This document shows positions 23,695 through 32,884 of a stretch of 64,000 nucleotides of DNA, in pieces. Made by a program: the position numbers and the translations under genes. The stretch covers positions 186,001-250,000 of the forward strand of contig NZ_JALJZV010000001.1 of NCBI RefSeq assembly GCF_024171535.1. The letters run 5' to 3'. The DNA comes from Flavobacterium sp. HSC-61S13. Its GTDB lineage: Bacteria; Bacteroidota; Bacteroidia; Flavobacteriales; Flavobacteriaceae. A model generated the notes under the pieces. That model was given only the letters and a program-made list of their open reading frames with translations. It ran no database searches and had not been told where the DNA came from. Position 1 is the first letter of the stretch, and every line of letters starts with the position of its first letter.

Positions 23695-25965
23695 ATGAAT
23701 ATACCCAAAAACATTACCACAAGGTTGCTACAGGCAGTTATCATACTGTTGTGTTCGCAATCTCTTTTTGCACAAAAGGTGGTTCGTTACGACCTTTATG
23801 TAAAAGACACACTTGTAAACTATGCAGGCAAAGAAAAAAGAGCCATTGCCGTAAATGGTCAAATACCAATGCCAACGCTCACTTTTACCGAAGGCGATAC
23901 AGCCGAAATTGTTGTACACAACCAATTAAAAGAAAGTACATCACTACATTGGCACGGTGTGTTCCTACCCAATAAAGAAGATGGTGTGCCTTGGCTTACA
24001 CAAAAACCAATTGAACCAGGAACAACATACACCTATCGTTTCCCGATTATCCAAACCGGAACGCATTGGTATCATTCACATTCGGGCTTGCAAGAGCAGA
24101 TTGGTATGTATGGTAGTTTTATAATGAAGAAAAAGGATGATGATAAAACCTTTAGAAAAGGAATTGATGATTTACCTACCGTTCCTATTATTTTAAGTGA
24201 ATGGACAAACTTAAATCCCGATAACATCAACCGAATGTTGCATAATGCCAATGATTGGTCTGCCATCAAAAAAAATGCAACACAGTCTTACACAGAAGCC
24301 ATTAGAGAAGGACATTTTAAAACAAAAATAAAGAACGAATGGAAACGTATGTTGGCAATGGATGTAAGCGATGTTTATTATGACAAAATTTTAATCAACG
24401 GAAATCATACGACCGATTTAAAAACGGTTGATGGCAAAACTCTAAAAGCAGGCGACAAAGTACGATTGCGAATTTCAAACGGTGGTGCTTCGTCCTATTT
24501 TTGGTTGCGGTATGCAGGCGGTAAAATTACCGTAGTTGCAAATGACGGCAACGATGTAGAACCTGTGGAAATAGATAGATTAATCATTGCCGTTTCTGAA
24601 ACTTACGATATTGTAGTCACCATTCCTGAAGATGGTGTTGCTTATGAATTTTTGGCTACTACCGAAGACAGAACACAATCTGCAAGCTATTTTGTGGGTA
24701 ATGGCATCAAACAACTCATTTCTCCACTTCCCAAATTGAAATATTTTGAAGGAATGAAGATGATGAACGATATGATGAAGATGGACGGTAACCTTGACGA
24801 TATGGGAATGAAAATGAGCCTGAACCAAATGGATATGAATGTGGTAATGTATCCAGAAATTACAGGCGATTCTAAGCAGAAAGAAGACCATAGCCAACAC
24901 AATATGAATATGGAAAATGACCCCAACCGTTACAATGCAAATGCTTTGGGAGAAATCAAAACGCTAAATTATGCAATGCTACAATCGCCATACAACACAA
25001 CACTACCAAAAGATGCACCAGTAAGGGAACTCAAATTTACTCTTACAGGAAATATGAACCGCTATGTGTGGAGTATGGATAATAAAATACTTTCAGAAGT
25101 TGATAAAATACCTGTTAAAAAAGGCGAAATTCTACGAATTACCATTCATAATAACTCGATGATGCGCCACCCGATGCACTTGCACGGTTTTGATTTTAGG
25201 GTAATCAATGGCAAAGGCGAAAATTCGCCCTTAAAAAATGTGTTGGATATAATGCCAATGGAAACTGATACCATTGAGTTTTTAGCAAACGAAGAAGGAG
25301 ATTGGTTTTTCCACTGTCATATCCTTTATCATATGATGGGCGGAATGAATAGAGTTTTTGCAGTGGATGACTACCAAAACCCATACTTACCCAACAAAAA
25401 ACAAGCCTACAATAAATTGCAAAGAGAAAGCAATATGCCACATTTTATGGCTCAAAACGATTTTGCAACCAATGGAAATGATGGTGATGCAATGGTTCAA
25501 AATGCAAGATGGTCTTTAGGGACAGAATGGCGTTTAGGTTACAATGATATGCACGGTTACGAGGTGGAAACCCATTTAGGAAGATATATAGGAAAAACGC
25601 AATGGCTTATGCCGTTTATTGGTTTTGATTGGCGTTATCGTAAAATGGGAATGGACGAACACGAAACAAATTTGTTTGGGCAAAAAAATGAGAAGGATAC
25701 ACGTAGAGCCTTTAGTTTAGGTTTTATGTACACATTGCCAATGTTAGTCAATTTTCAGGCAGAGGTATATCACGATGGAATTGTTCGTTTGTCATTAATG
25801 CGGGAAGATATTCCAATTTCCAAAAGAATAAGAGCAGGATTTATGGTTAATACTGATATGGAATATATGGCAGACCTAAAGTACATCATCAACAAAAACA
25901 TTGGCATCCGTACACATTACGATAGCGATATGGGTTTTGGAGTGGGGCTCGCACTGAATTATTAG
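23695..25965 (+). CDS. Multicopper oxidase (CopA/CueO-like) with C-terminal outer-membrane CopB-like barrel domain
   Basis: 756 residues. A signal peptide (LLQAVIILLCSQSLFAQ) precedes three cupredoxin domains. Copper ligands are visible: HWHG (H85, H87), HWYHSHSG (H124-H129), MRHPMHLHGFDF (H492, H495, H497) and FFHCHILYHMM (H540-C541-H542), so type 1, 2 and 3 sites look complete. A Met/Asp-rich insert near residues 350-410 resembles the CueO-type Met-rich copper segment. From about residue 590 to the end, beta-strands (WSLGTEWRLGYND, MPFIGFDWRYRK, RAGFMVNTDMEYMADLKY, VGLALNY) resemble a CopB-type barrel. It likely oxidises Cu(I) in the periplasm. The fusion joins two separate copper proteins, CopA and CopB. 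Confidence 0.88.
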   Translation: MNIPKNITTRLLQAVIILLCSQSLFAQKVVRYDLYVKDTLVNYAGKEKRAIAVNGQIPMPTLTFTEGDTAEIVVHNQLKESTSLHWHGVFLPNKEDGVPWLTQKPIEPGTTYTYRFPIIQTGTHWYHSHSGLQEQIGMYGSFIMKKKDDDKTFRKGIDDLPTVPIILSEWTNLNPDNINRMLHNANDWSAIKKNATQSYTEAIREGHFKTKIKNEWKRMLAMDVSDVYYDKILINGNHTTDLKTVDGKTLKAGDKVRLRISNGGASSYFWLRYAGGKITVVANDGNDVEPVEIDRLIIAVSETYDIVVTIPEDGVAYEFLATTEDRTQSASYFVGNGIKQLISPLPKLKYFEGMKMMNDMMKMDGNLDDMGMKMSLNQMDMNVVMYPEITGDSKQKEDHSQHNMNMENDPNRYNANALGEIKTLNYAMLQSPYNTTLPKDAPVRELKFTLTGNMNRYVWSMDNKILSEVDKIPVKKGEILRITIHNNSMMRHPMHLHGFDFRVINGKGENSPLKNVLDIMPMETDTIEFLANEEGDWFFHCHILYHMMGGMNRVFAVDDYQNPYLPNKKQAYNKLQRESNMPHFMAQNDFATNGNDGDAMVQNARWSLGTEWRLGYNDMHGYEVETHLGRYIGKTQWLMPFIGFDWRYRKMGMDEHETNLFGQKNEKDTRRAFSLGFMYTLPMLVNFQAEVYHDGIVRLSLMREDIPISKRIRAGFMVNTDMEYMADLKYIINKNIGIRTHYDSDMGFGVGLALNY

Positions 25966-25978
25966 TAAACAGTGTATA

Positions 25979-26083
25979 TAATACGAATTAAGGGTTAAAA
26001 CCATCAATTAATTTGCGGTTTATTACAAAAAATTAAATATTGCAAAACCATAACTATTAAGACCCAACCCTTAATTCGTATTA
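25979..26083. repeat. 18-bp perfect inverted repeat pair, 69 bp apart
   Basis: TAATACGAATTAAGGGTT (25979-25996) and its exact complement AACCCTTAATTCGTATTA (26066-26083). The spacer is AT-rich and has no gene. The whole is about 105 bp between the multicopper oxidase and the Fur-like gene. It could be a MITE-like element or a large stem-loop terminator. I see no clear duplicated target flank. Confidence 0.7.
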
Positions 26084-26187
26084 ATAAGAAATTATATTGT
26101 AGATTAAATAGCAAAACCGTTAGTTTGAACACCCATTTTAACATAGCCTCTCGATTTTGGAGTAAATGGCAATAGGAATTGATCATT

Positions 26188-26595
26188 ATGAAAAATGAAG
26201 AAAATATTTTACAACAAAGAAATATTAAACCCACAGCAATGCGTTTGTTGGTAATAGAAAAATTGTTGAAACTGCAATATGCCATCAGTCATAAGGAATT
26301 AGCAGAACAGTTTGAAAATGCAGATAATGTTACGCTATTCAGAACGCTGAAAACTTTTTTAGAGCACAAACTTATCCATACTATTGACGACGGAACAGGA
26401 GTTGTAAAATATGCACTTTGTCAATCGGGTTGCAATTGCAAACCTTCAGAACAGCATACGCATTTTCATTGCTCCCAGTGCCAGCGAACTTTTTGTCTTA
26501 CCGATACCGAAATTCCAAACATCAATATTCCACTAAATTTTAAATTAGAAGGCATCAATTTGGTACTTAAAGGACGGTGTGACAGATGCAACTAA
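26188..26595 (+). CDS. Fur-family metalloregulator
   Basis: 135 residues from the ATG at 26188. It has a Fur winged helix (NIKPTAMRLLVIEKLLKLQYAISHKELAEQFENADNVTLFRTLKTFLEHKLIHTI) and a dimerisation domain with HTHFHCSQCQRTFCL and a terminal CDRC. The CxxC pairs bind structural zinc. The Cys-rich loop CQSGCNCKPSEQ is an addition to the usual Fur domain and may be a sensory site. Fur members sense Fe, Zn, Mn, Ni or peroxide; here the downstream CzcA/CzcB/Zn-type ATPase genes suggest Zn/Co/Cd or Cu control. A terminator-like hairpin follows. Confidence 0.85.
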   Translation: MKNEENILQQRNIKPTAMRLLVIEKLLKLQYAISHKELAEQFENADNVTLFRTLKTFLEHKLIHTIDDGTGVVKYALCQSGCNCKPSEQHTHFHCSQCQRTFCLTDTEIPNINIPLNFKLEGINLVLKGRCDRCN

Positions 26596-26604
26596 AATAC
26601 TATG

Positions 26605-26631
26605 AAACTTTGCAATCCGATTGCAAAGTTT
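26605..26631. terminator. Perfect 11-bp inverted repeat after the Fur-like gene
   Basis: AAACTTTGCAA, loop TCCGA, TTGCAAAGTTT, followed on plus by a T-rich stretch. It begins 10 bp after the Fur-like stop, and 8 bp upstream of the -7 box of the next gene. It may end the fur transcript or act as operator for the next gene, or both. Confidence 0.65.
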
Positions 26632-26638
26632 ATTTTTC

Positions 26639-26646
26639 TATATTTG
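26639..26646 (+). promoter_or_regulatory. -7 box for the second Cys-rich gene
   Basis: TATATTTG fits TAnnTTTG exactly. The start codon is 9 bp later (26655), so the transcript is almost leaderless. The -33 element is not clear. Confidence 0.55.
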
Positions 26647-26654
26647 CACTATAA

Positions 26655-26981
26655 ATGAGATGGATAATCACAATATGGACTTTTTACCTAATGGTACTTT
26701 TTTCATTGCCTTGTAGCGATGGAAGTAATCAGTGTGAAGATACCATTCCTAAAATTGAAACCGTTCAATCTCACGACCACAACAAAGATAGCGATGACAA
26801 TTGCGGTCCTTTTTGTTATTGCAATTGTTGTAGTATAAGTATTACTACTTACCATTTCAAACCTTTTGAAATCAAGCAACCTAAACCCACTCTTATTGTT
26901 AAAAAAATTACACTTCGTGATTTTACTTTAATTTCCTTCTACTCAGGAAGTATTTGGCATCCTCCCAAATTTACTGTTTAA
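26655..26981 (+). CDS. Small exported Cys-rich protein ending IWHPPKFTV, DUF6660-like (2 of 3)
   Basis: 108 residues. A hydrophobic start ends in a Cys (FYLMVLFSLPC) and could be a lipobox. His/Asp-rich spacer (QSHDHNKDSDDN) leads to CGPFCYCNCC, then a beta-rich C-terminal region that ends FYSGSIWHPPKFTV. It resembles DUF6660, as I recall that family. It lies in front of the CzcA-TolC fusion, with a 234-bp gap that holds no gene. It shares signal peptide, Cys cluster and IWxPPK end with 20627 and 35603. It may bind Zn/Cu, or regulate by nascent-chain stalling at the C-terminal Pro-Pro. Confidence 0.72.
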   Translation: MRWIITIWTFYLMVLFSLPCSDGSNQCEDTIPKIETVQSHDHNKDSDDNCGPFCYCNCCSISITTYHFKPFEIKQPKPTLIVKKITLRDFTLISFYSGSIWHPPKFTV

Positions 26982-27215
26982 TTTTTTCAGATTTTCTTAA
27001 TGCTATTGATGGTTTGTTGCAAGCCTCAGTAATTGTATGCCTTTTATTGGCTTTACGGTACTGTTAGCGTGTTCGTGTTATGTGTTTTCTATGAATGTTT
27101 GTTTATAGAAATAATTACAGGCATTATCCACTTCATCCAATAGTTATTTGATTATCTGTTGGCTTCTTATGGCAAGAGGCAATAATTTATTTATCAAAAA
27201 ATTAAACAGATACAC
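26982..27215. other. Gap between the Cys-rich gene and czcA
   Basis: 234 bp without a gene. It is AT-rich, with a T-run TTTTTTC just after the preceding stop. No clear -7 box stands near the GTG start of czcA. The gap may contain RNA structure that controls czcA; nothing specific is visible. Confidence 0.4.
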
Positions 27216-30200
27216 GTGTTAGATAACATTATAAAATTTAGTATTCAGAACAAGCTCGTCATTGGGATAATGACCTTGTTACTCATCATTTGGGGAGTGT
27301 GGAGTGCCACAAAACTACCCATTGATGCCGTACCCGATATTACTAATAATCAGGTGCAAATAATTACGGTTTGCCCTACATTGGCAGGGCAAGAAGTAGA
27401 ACAATTAGTAACCTTCCCTATTGAGCAAAGCATTGCCAATATTCCAGATATAGAAGAAACAAGGAGTATTTCAAGATTTGGCTTATCGGTAATTACAGTA
27501 GTATTTAAAGATAAAGTAGACATTTATTTTGCCCGTCAGCTTATCAATGAAAAACTAAAAGAAGCAGAGGAAAATATACCTAAAGGTATTGGCAAGCCAG
27601 AACTTGCACCAGTAAGTACCGGATTGGGAGAAGTCTATCAATACATCATCCATCCGAAAAAAGGCAGTGAAAAAAAATACAATGCAAAAGACCTACGCAC
27701 AATGCAGGATTGGATTGTAGCAAGACAATTATATGGAACTCCCGGAATTGCCGAAGTAAATAGTTTTGGTGGCGAACTGAAACAATATGAAGTAGCAGTA
27801 AATCCCAATCGCTTAAAAGCTATGGGGGTAAGTGTTACCGACATTTTTACCGCATTAGAAAAAAACAATCAAAATACTGGTGGTGCATATATCGACAAAA
27901 AACCAAACGCTTATTTCATCCGAGGTATCGGTTTGGTAACTTCATTGGATGATGTAAAAAATATCAGTGTAAAAAATGATGGCGGCAGTATTCCCATTTT
28001 TATAAAAGACGTAGCAGATGTACGTTTCGGAAGTGCTGTACGATACGGAGCAATGACCTACAACGGCGAAGTAGATGCAGTTGGCGGTGTGGTAATGATG
28101 TTGAAAGGCGAGAACAGCAATGAGGTTGTAAATCGCATCAAAGAAAAATTGCCTATTATTCAAAAATCCTTACCCGAAGATATAATTATTGAACCCTATT
28201 TAGACCGTACAGATTTGGTTGACAGAGCTATGAGTACCGTTGAAAAGAACCTGATAGAAGGCGCACTGATTGTCATTTTTGTATTGGTGCTTTTTTTAGG
28301 GAATTTTAGGGCAGGATTGATTGTAGCATCCGCTATTCCTTTGGCGATGTTGTTTGCATTGGCTTTAATGAATGTGTTTGGCGTAAGTGCCAATTTAATG
28401 AGTTTGGGAGCAATAGATTTTGGATTAATTGTAGATGGTGCGGTAATTATTGTAGAAGCTACATTGCATCATTTAGGTTTAAGGAAATCTACACAAAGGC
28501 TCACACAGCAAGAAATGGATAATGAAGTATTTACCTCAGCTTCCAAAATTCGTAATAGTGCAGCCTTTGGTGAAATCATTATCCTTATAGTTTATATTCC
28601 TATTCTTACATTGGTAGGTGTAGAAGGTAAAATGTTCCGTCCTATGGCACAAACAGTAGGTTTTGCAATATTCGGAGCATTGATATTATCTTTAACATAT
28701 ATCCCGATGATGTGCGCTTTGTTCTTATCTAAAAAGCCGATGCTCAAAGAAACCATTTCGGATAAAATGATGAATTGGTTGCAAAAAATGTATCAACCAT
28801 TATTAGAAAAAGCCATCAAAATAAAATATTGGCTAGTAGGAATTACCGTTGGTATATTTGTTTTTAGTCTTTTCTTATTTAGCAGAATGGGTGGCGAATT
28901 TATACCACAATTACAGGAAGGAGATTTTGCCTTCCATTGTATTTTACCACAAGGCAGTTCATTGAGCCAGAGTATAGAAACCTCTATGCAAGCTTCAAGA
29001 ATTATTAAAGAATTTGATGAAGTAAAAATGGTAGTAGGTAAAACTGGAGCGGCAGAAGTGCCAACGGATCCAATGCCACCCGAAGCTACTGATATGATGA
29101 TATTGCTAAAGCCTCAAAGCGAATGGAAAAGTGGCAGAAGTTATGATGAATTGGGAGATGCTATCAATGAAAAATTAGAAGCAATACCTGGTGTGTTCTT
29201 TGAAAAAAATCAGCCAATACAAATGCGTTTTAATGAGTTGATGACAGGTATTAGGCAAGATGTAGCAGTAAAAATATTTGGAGAAAATTTAGATACGCTT
29301 GCCTTGAATGCTGATAAGGTTAGTAAAATTATACAAACAGTAGAAGGTGCTACATCTCCACAAGTAGAACGTGTGAGTGGTTTACCGCAAATAAATATAG
29401 AATACGACCGTACACGTTTAGCCAATTATGGGATAACGGTAGAAGATGTAAACAATGTAGTAAGCACTGCATTTGCAGGAAAAAGTGCTGGTGTAGTATA
29501 TGAAAACGAAAGAAGATTTGAACTGGTAGTTCGGTTGGATAGTGTTTACCGTAACAGTATCGAAGATGTAAACAATTTGATGATACCAACTTCAACTGGT
29601 AATCAAATTCCGCTTTCGCAAGTAGCAACTATTGATTACAAATTAGGACCGGCACAGATAAGCCGTGAAGCAGGAAAACGTAGAATTGTAATCGGGTTCA
29701 ACGTTGCAGACAGGGATGTACAAAGTGTGGTAGAAGAAATTCAGCAAAAATTAAATACACAGGTAAAATTACCACCGGGCTACTATTTCACGTATGGCGG
29801 TCAATTTGAAAACTTGCAGGAAGCCAGTAACCGATTAATGATAGCCGTTCCGGTTTCTTTGTTATTGATTTTTGTATTGCTCTATTTCACGTTCCGTTCC
29901 TTTAAACAGGCAGGCTTAATATTTACAGCTATCCCAATGAGTGCGATCGGTGGTATATTGGCTTTATTACTTCGTGGTATGCCGTTCAGCATCAGTGCAG
30001 GAATTGGATTTATTGCTTTGTTTGGTGTGGCAGTTCTCAACGGAATTGTATTGATAGGCACTTTCAACCAATTAGAAAAAGAAGGTGTAAAAGATGTTTT
30101 CAAACGAGTAATAGAAGGAACTAAAATCCGACTGCGACCAGTATTGATGACAGCAACTGTAGCCAGTTTAGGTTTTTTACCAATGGCATTAAGCAGTAGT

Positions 30201-31583
30201 GCGGGTGCAGAAGTACAAAAGCCTTTAGCCACGGTAGTAATTGGCGGATTAGTTACAGCAACATTCCTTACCCTATTTGTACTGCCATTACTCTATATCA
30301 TTTTCAATTCAAATATTAAATTAAAAAGAAAGCCACAAGTGAAACCCATTGTAACCATAATTGTATTGCTTTTATCAATGGTAGGCTTTACAGCAAATGC
30401 ACAGACAAAAAGTTTAACTAACGTTGACGATGCGATAAATATTGCACTTCAAAATAATCAAACCTTAAAAGCTTCAGATTTAGAAATTGATGCCAGCAAA
30501 GCTTTGAAAAAAACTGCCGGAGAATTACCAAAACTTGATATTAATGCACAGTTGGGACAGTACAACAGTACCAAATTCGACCAGTCTTTTCAGGTGTCAC
30601 AAACCATTCCGTTTCCATCATTATTCGGAGCTAAAAAGCAACTGATTAATGCCGAAATAAAAGGTAAAGAATTGCAAAAAAACCTTACTGTATTGGAGTT
30701 AAAAAATCAAGTACGTACTTATTATTATCAAATTTTGTACTTGCAACACAATGAAAAACAGTTACAGCAATTGGATAGTTTGTACAACGATTTTATTAAA
30801 ATAGCCCAGCTTCGTTATAAAACTGGCGACACCAAAAAAGTGGACATCAGCACAGCGGAAGCTAAGAAAGGCGAAATCAATTTATTGCTAAAACAAAATG
30901 GAGTGTTCTTATCCAATGCTGTTGCCAATCTGAAAACATTGATGAACACAAAAGACGATTTTACCATTGCAGAAAACGGAATATTTCAGCCTCTACAAAT
31001 CAGTAATTTGTTGGATAATGAAGTCGTAGAAAATCATCCTGCCATTCAATCTTTGTATCAGGATGCCATTATTGCCGAGCAAACCAAAAAGGTAGAACGT
31101 TCGCAAGGTTTGCCCGATTTCACCATTGGTTACGTCAATCAGTCTTTAATTGGTTTTCAAAATGTAAACGGAGCCGAACAATTTTTCAATGGCGGAAACC
31201 GATTTAGTTCTGTAAACATTGGTATTGCTATTCCCATCACTTATGGTGCTACCAAAGCCAGAATAAAATCTTTAGATTACAGAAAACAAGCAGCCGAAGC
31301 CAATGCACAGCAACAGCAAAAAACATTGGCTACGCAAATGCAAAATGCCTTGCAACAATACCAGCAAGACCTACAGCAGTTCAATTATTTTGAGAAAGAA
31401 GCATTGCCAAATGCCAAGGAAATTGTATCAGCAGCACAATTGGGTTACAGAACAGGCGAAATCAGTTATGTAGAATATCTTTTTGCGCTGCAAACTGCCA
31501 CCGATATTCAGCTGAATTACCTCAAAAGTATTCAGCAGGTAAACCAATCTGTAATCACTATTTATTCATTCATCAATCAATAA
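27216..31583 (+). CDS. czcA: CzcA-type heavy-metal RND pump fused to a TolC-like outer-membrane factor
   Basis: 1455 residues, with GTG at 27216 as the likely start (MLDNIIKFSIQNKLVIGI). Residues 1 to ~1040 form a complete CusA/CzcA pump: WSATKLPIDAVPDITNNQVQI, the DFGLIVDGAVIIVEA motif of the metal/proton path, and a second repeat of membrane helices. Then TIIVLLLSMVGFTANAQ at about 1046-1063 looks like an internal signal peptide. Residues 1063-1455 are a TolC/CzcC domain of repeated helices. Such fusions are known in Bacteroidota. The pump exports Co/Zn/Cd or Cu. CzcB follows 6 bp later. The internal signal suggests cleavage to release the outer-membrane part. Confidence 0.93.
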   Translation: MLDNIIKFSIQNKLVIGIMTLLLIIWGVWSATKLPIDAVPDITNNQVQIITVCPTLAGQEVEQLVTFPIEQSIANIPDIEETRSISRFGLSVITVVFKDKVDIYFARQLINEKLKEAEENIPKGIGKPELAPVSTGLGEVYQYIIHPKKGSEKKYNAKDLRTMQDWIVARQLYGTPGIAEVNSFGGELKQYEVAVNPNRLKAMGVSVTDIFTALEKNNQNTGGAYIDKKPNAYFIRGIGLVTSLDDVKNISVKNDGGSIPIFIKDVADVRFGSAVRYGAMTYNGEVDAVGGVVMMLKGENSNEVVNRIKEKLPIIQKSLPEDIIIEPYLDRTDLVDRAMSTVEKNLIEGALIVIFVLVLFLGNFRAGLIVASAIPLAMLFALALMNVFGVSANLMSLGAIDFGLIVDGAVIIVEATLHHLGLRKSTQRLTQQEMDNEVFTSASKIRNSAAFGEIIILIVYIPILTLVGVEGKMFRPMAQTVGFAIFGALILSLTYIPMMCALFLSKKPMLKETISDKMMNWLQKMYQPLLEKAIKIKYWLVGITVGIFVFSLFLFSRMGGEFIPQLQEGDFAFHCILPQGSSLSQSIETSMQASRIIKEFDEVKMVVGKTGAAEVPTDPMPPEATDMMILLKPQSEWKSGRSYDELGDAINEKLEAIPGVFFEKNQPIQMRFNELMTGIRQDVAVKIFGENLDTLALNADKVSKIIQTVEGATSPQVERVSGLPQINIEYDRTRLANYGITVEDVNNVVSTAFAGKSAGVVYENERRFELVVRLDSVYRNSIEDVNNLMIPTSTGNQIPLSQVATIDYKLGPAQISREAGKRRIVIGFNVADRDVQSVVEEIQQKLNTQVKLPPGYYFTYGGQFENLQEASNRLMIAVPVSLLLIFVLLYFTFRSFKQAGLIFTAIPMSAIGGILALLLRGMPFSISAGIGFIALFGVAVLNGIVLIGTFNQLEKEGVKDVFKRVIEGTKIRLRPVLMTATVASLGFLPMALSSSAGAEVQKPLATVVIGGLVTATFLTLFVLPLLYIIFNSNIKLKRKPQVKPIVTIIVLLLSMVGFTANAQTKSLTNVDDAINIALQNNQTLKASDLEIDASKALKKTAGELPKLDINAQLGQYNSTKFDQSFQVSQTIPFPSLFGAKKQLINAEIKGKELQKNLTVLELKNQVRTYYYQILYLQHNEKQLQQLDSLYNDFIKIAQLRYKTGDTKKVDISTAEAKKGEINLLLKQNGVFLSNAVANLKTLMNTKDDFTIAENGIFQPLQISNLLDNEVVENHPAIQSLYQDAIIAEQTKKVERSQGLPDFTIGYVNQSLIGFQNVNGAEQFFNGGNRFSSVNIGIAIPITYGATKARIKSLDYRKQAAEANAQQQQKTLATQMQNALQQYQQDLQQFNYFEKEALPNAKEIVSAAQLGYRTGEISYVEYLFALQTATDIQLNYLKSIQQVNQSVITIYSFINQ

Positions 31584-31589
31584 GAAAAA

Positions 31590-32873
31590 ATGAAATTCAA
31601 TATAAATAAAATCACGTTTATAGCAACGATAGTTGTTTTAATATTTAGCTTTTCGGCTTGTAAAAACGATAAGCAAAACGAAGGTCAATCTACAGAAGCA
31701 GCAGCAACCGAAAAAGCTGAAGCTCCTCACGAGGAAGAAGCACCAACCATTGCCACACTAACTGAAGAACAAATAAAAACGGTAGGCATACAATTAGGCG
31801 TAATAGAGCAAAAAGAATTAACGGCAACCATCCGAGCAAATGGTTTGCTGAAAGTTCCCAATAACAACAAAGCCAACGCAACTTCTTTGTATGGTGGTGT
31901 AATAAAAACACTGAACGTACAAATTGGAGATTATGTAAAAAAAGGACAAGTAATAGCCACTATTGCCAATCCGCAGTTTATACAATTGCAGGAAGAATAT
32001 TTGAGTACTGCCAGCAGAATTACTTTTGCAGAACAAGAATTATCAAGGCAAAAAGAACTTTTCGAAGGCAATGCAGGAGCGAAAAAAAATCTACAAAGTG
32101 CCACAGCCGAACTCAATAGTTTACGTACCAGAAGAGCATCTTTGCAACAACAGATACAATTAATGGGCATCAATCCAGGCTCTGTTTCAAATGGTAATCT
32201 AAAATCAGCATTGGTTGTAATCAGTCCTTTGAATGGTACGGTTAGTAAGGTTTCCGCTAAAATAGGAAGCTATGTAGATGTATCTTCTCCTGTTATTGAA
32301 ATTGTAGATAACAGTTCCTTGCATTTGGATTTGAATGTTTTTGAAAAAGATATGCCGATGCTCAAAGTAGGGCAAACTATTCATTTTAGAATAACCAACA
32401 ATGCAGTAGAAGACTATAATGCTAAAATATTTGCAATAGGCTCATCTTTTGAAAACGAAAGCAAAACAATTGCCACTCACGCCGTGGTACAAGGCAATAA
32501 AACAGGACTTATAGACGGAATGAATGTTACTGCCATTGTAAGCCTTAACAACGTAACTACTCCTGCTGTACCCAATGATGCTATTGTAAATGCTGATGGC
32601 AAATACTATGTTTTTGTGCAAACCGATAAAAAAGCAGAAGAGCATCACGAAGAAGGCGAAAAAGAAGGAAGCCATAAAGAGAGTGAAGAAGAACATAAGG
32701 AAGATAAGTCCAGTAAGAATTTTGAAAAAGTAGAAGTGCTGAAAGGTGTATCTGATATGGGTTATACCGCTGTAACCTTTGTAAACGAAATTCCTGCAAA
32801 TGCAAAAATTGTGGTAAAAGGAGCCTTTTTTGTAAACGCAAAATTGAGCAATACTGGTGGTCACGAACACTAA
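31590..32873 (+). CDS. czcB: CzcB-type periplasmic adaptor lipoprotein of the RND pump
   Basis: 427 residues. A lipobox SFSAC near residue 24 marks a lipoprotein. It has the membrane-fusion-protein layout: a lipoyl-like half (LYGGVIKTLNVQIGDYVKKGQVIATI), a helical hairpin (LQEEYLSTASRITFAEQELSRQKELFEG), a second lipoyl half (SPLNGTVSKVSAKIGSYVDVSSPV) and a beta-barrel. A His/Glu-rich insert (about residues 350-375, EEHHEEGEKEGSHKESEEEHKED) should bind metal. It bridges the CzcA pump and the TolC-like part. It lies 6 bp downstream of czcA. Confidence 0.93.
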   Translation: MKFNINKITFIATIVVLIFSFSACKNDKQNEGQSTEAAATEKAEAPHEEEAPTIATLTEEQIKTVGIQLGVIEQKELTATIRANGLLKVPNNNKANATSLYGGVIKTLNVQIGDYVKKGQVIATIANPQFIQLQEEYLSTASRITFAEQELSRQKELFEGNAGAKKNLQSATAELNSLRTRRASLQQQIQLMGINPGSVSNGNLKSALVVISPLNGTVSKVSAKIGSYVDVSSPVIEIVDNSSLHLDLNVFEKDMPMLKVGQTIHFRITNNAVEDYNAKIFAIGSSFENESKTIATHAVVQGNKTGLIDGMNVTAIVSLNNVTTPAVPNDAIVNADGKYYVFVQTDKKAEEHHEEGEKEGSHKESEEEHKEDKSSKNFEKVEVLKGVSDMGYTAVTFVNEIPANAKIVVKGAFFVNAKLSNTGGHEH

Positions 32874-32884
32874 AAAAAGAAACT

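Noticed and set aside
25979..26083. Integron attC site
   Set aside because: Ends do not show the attC R'' (RYYYAAC) and R' (GTTRRRY) boxes in the right direction, and there is no integrase or cassette array.
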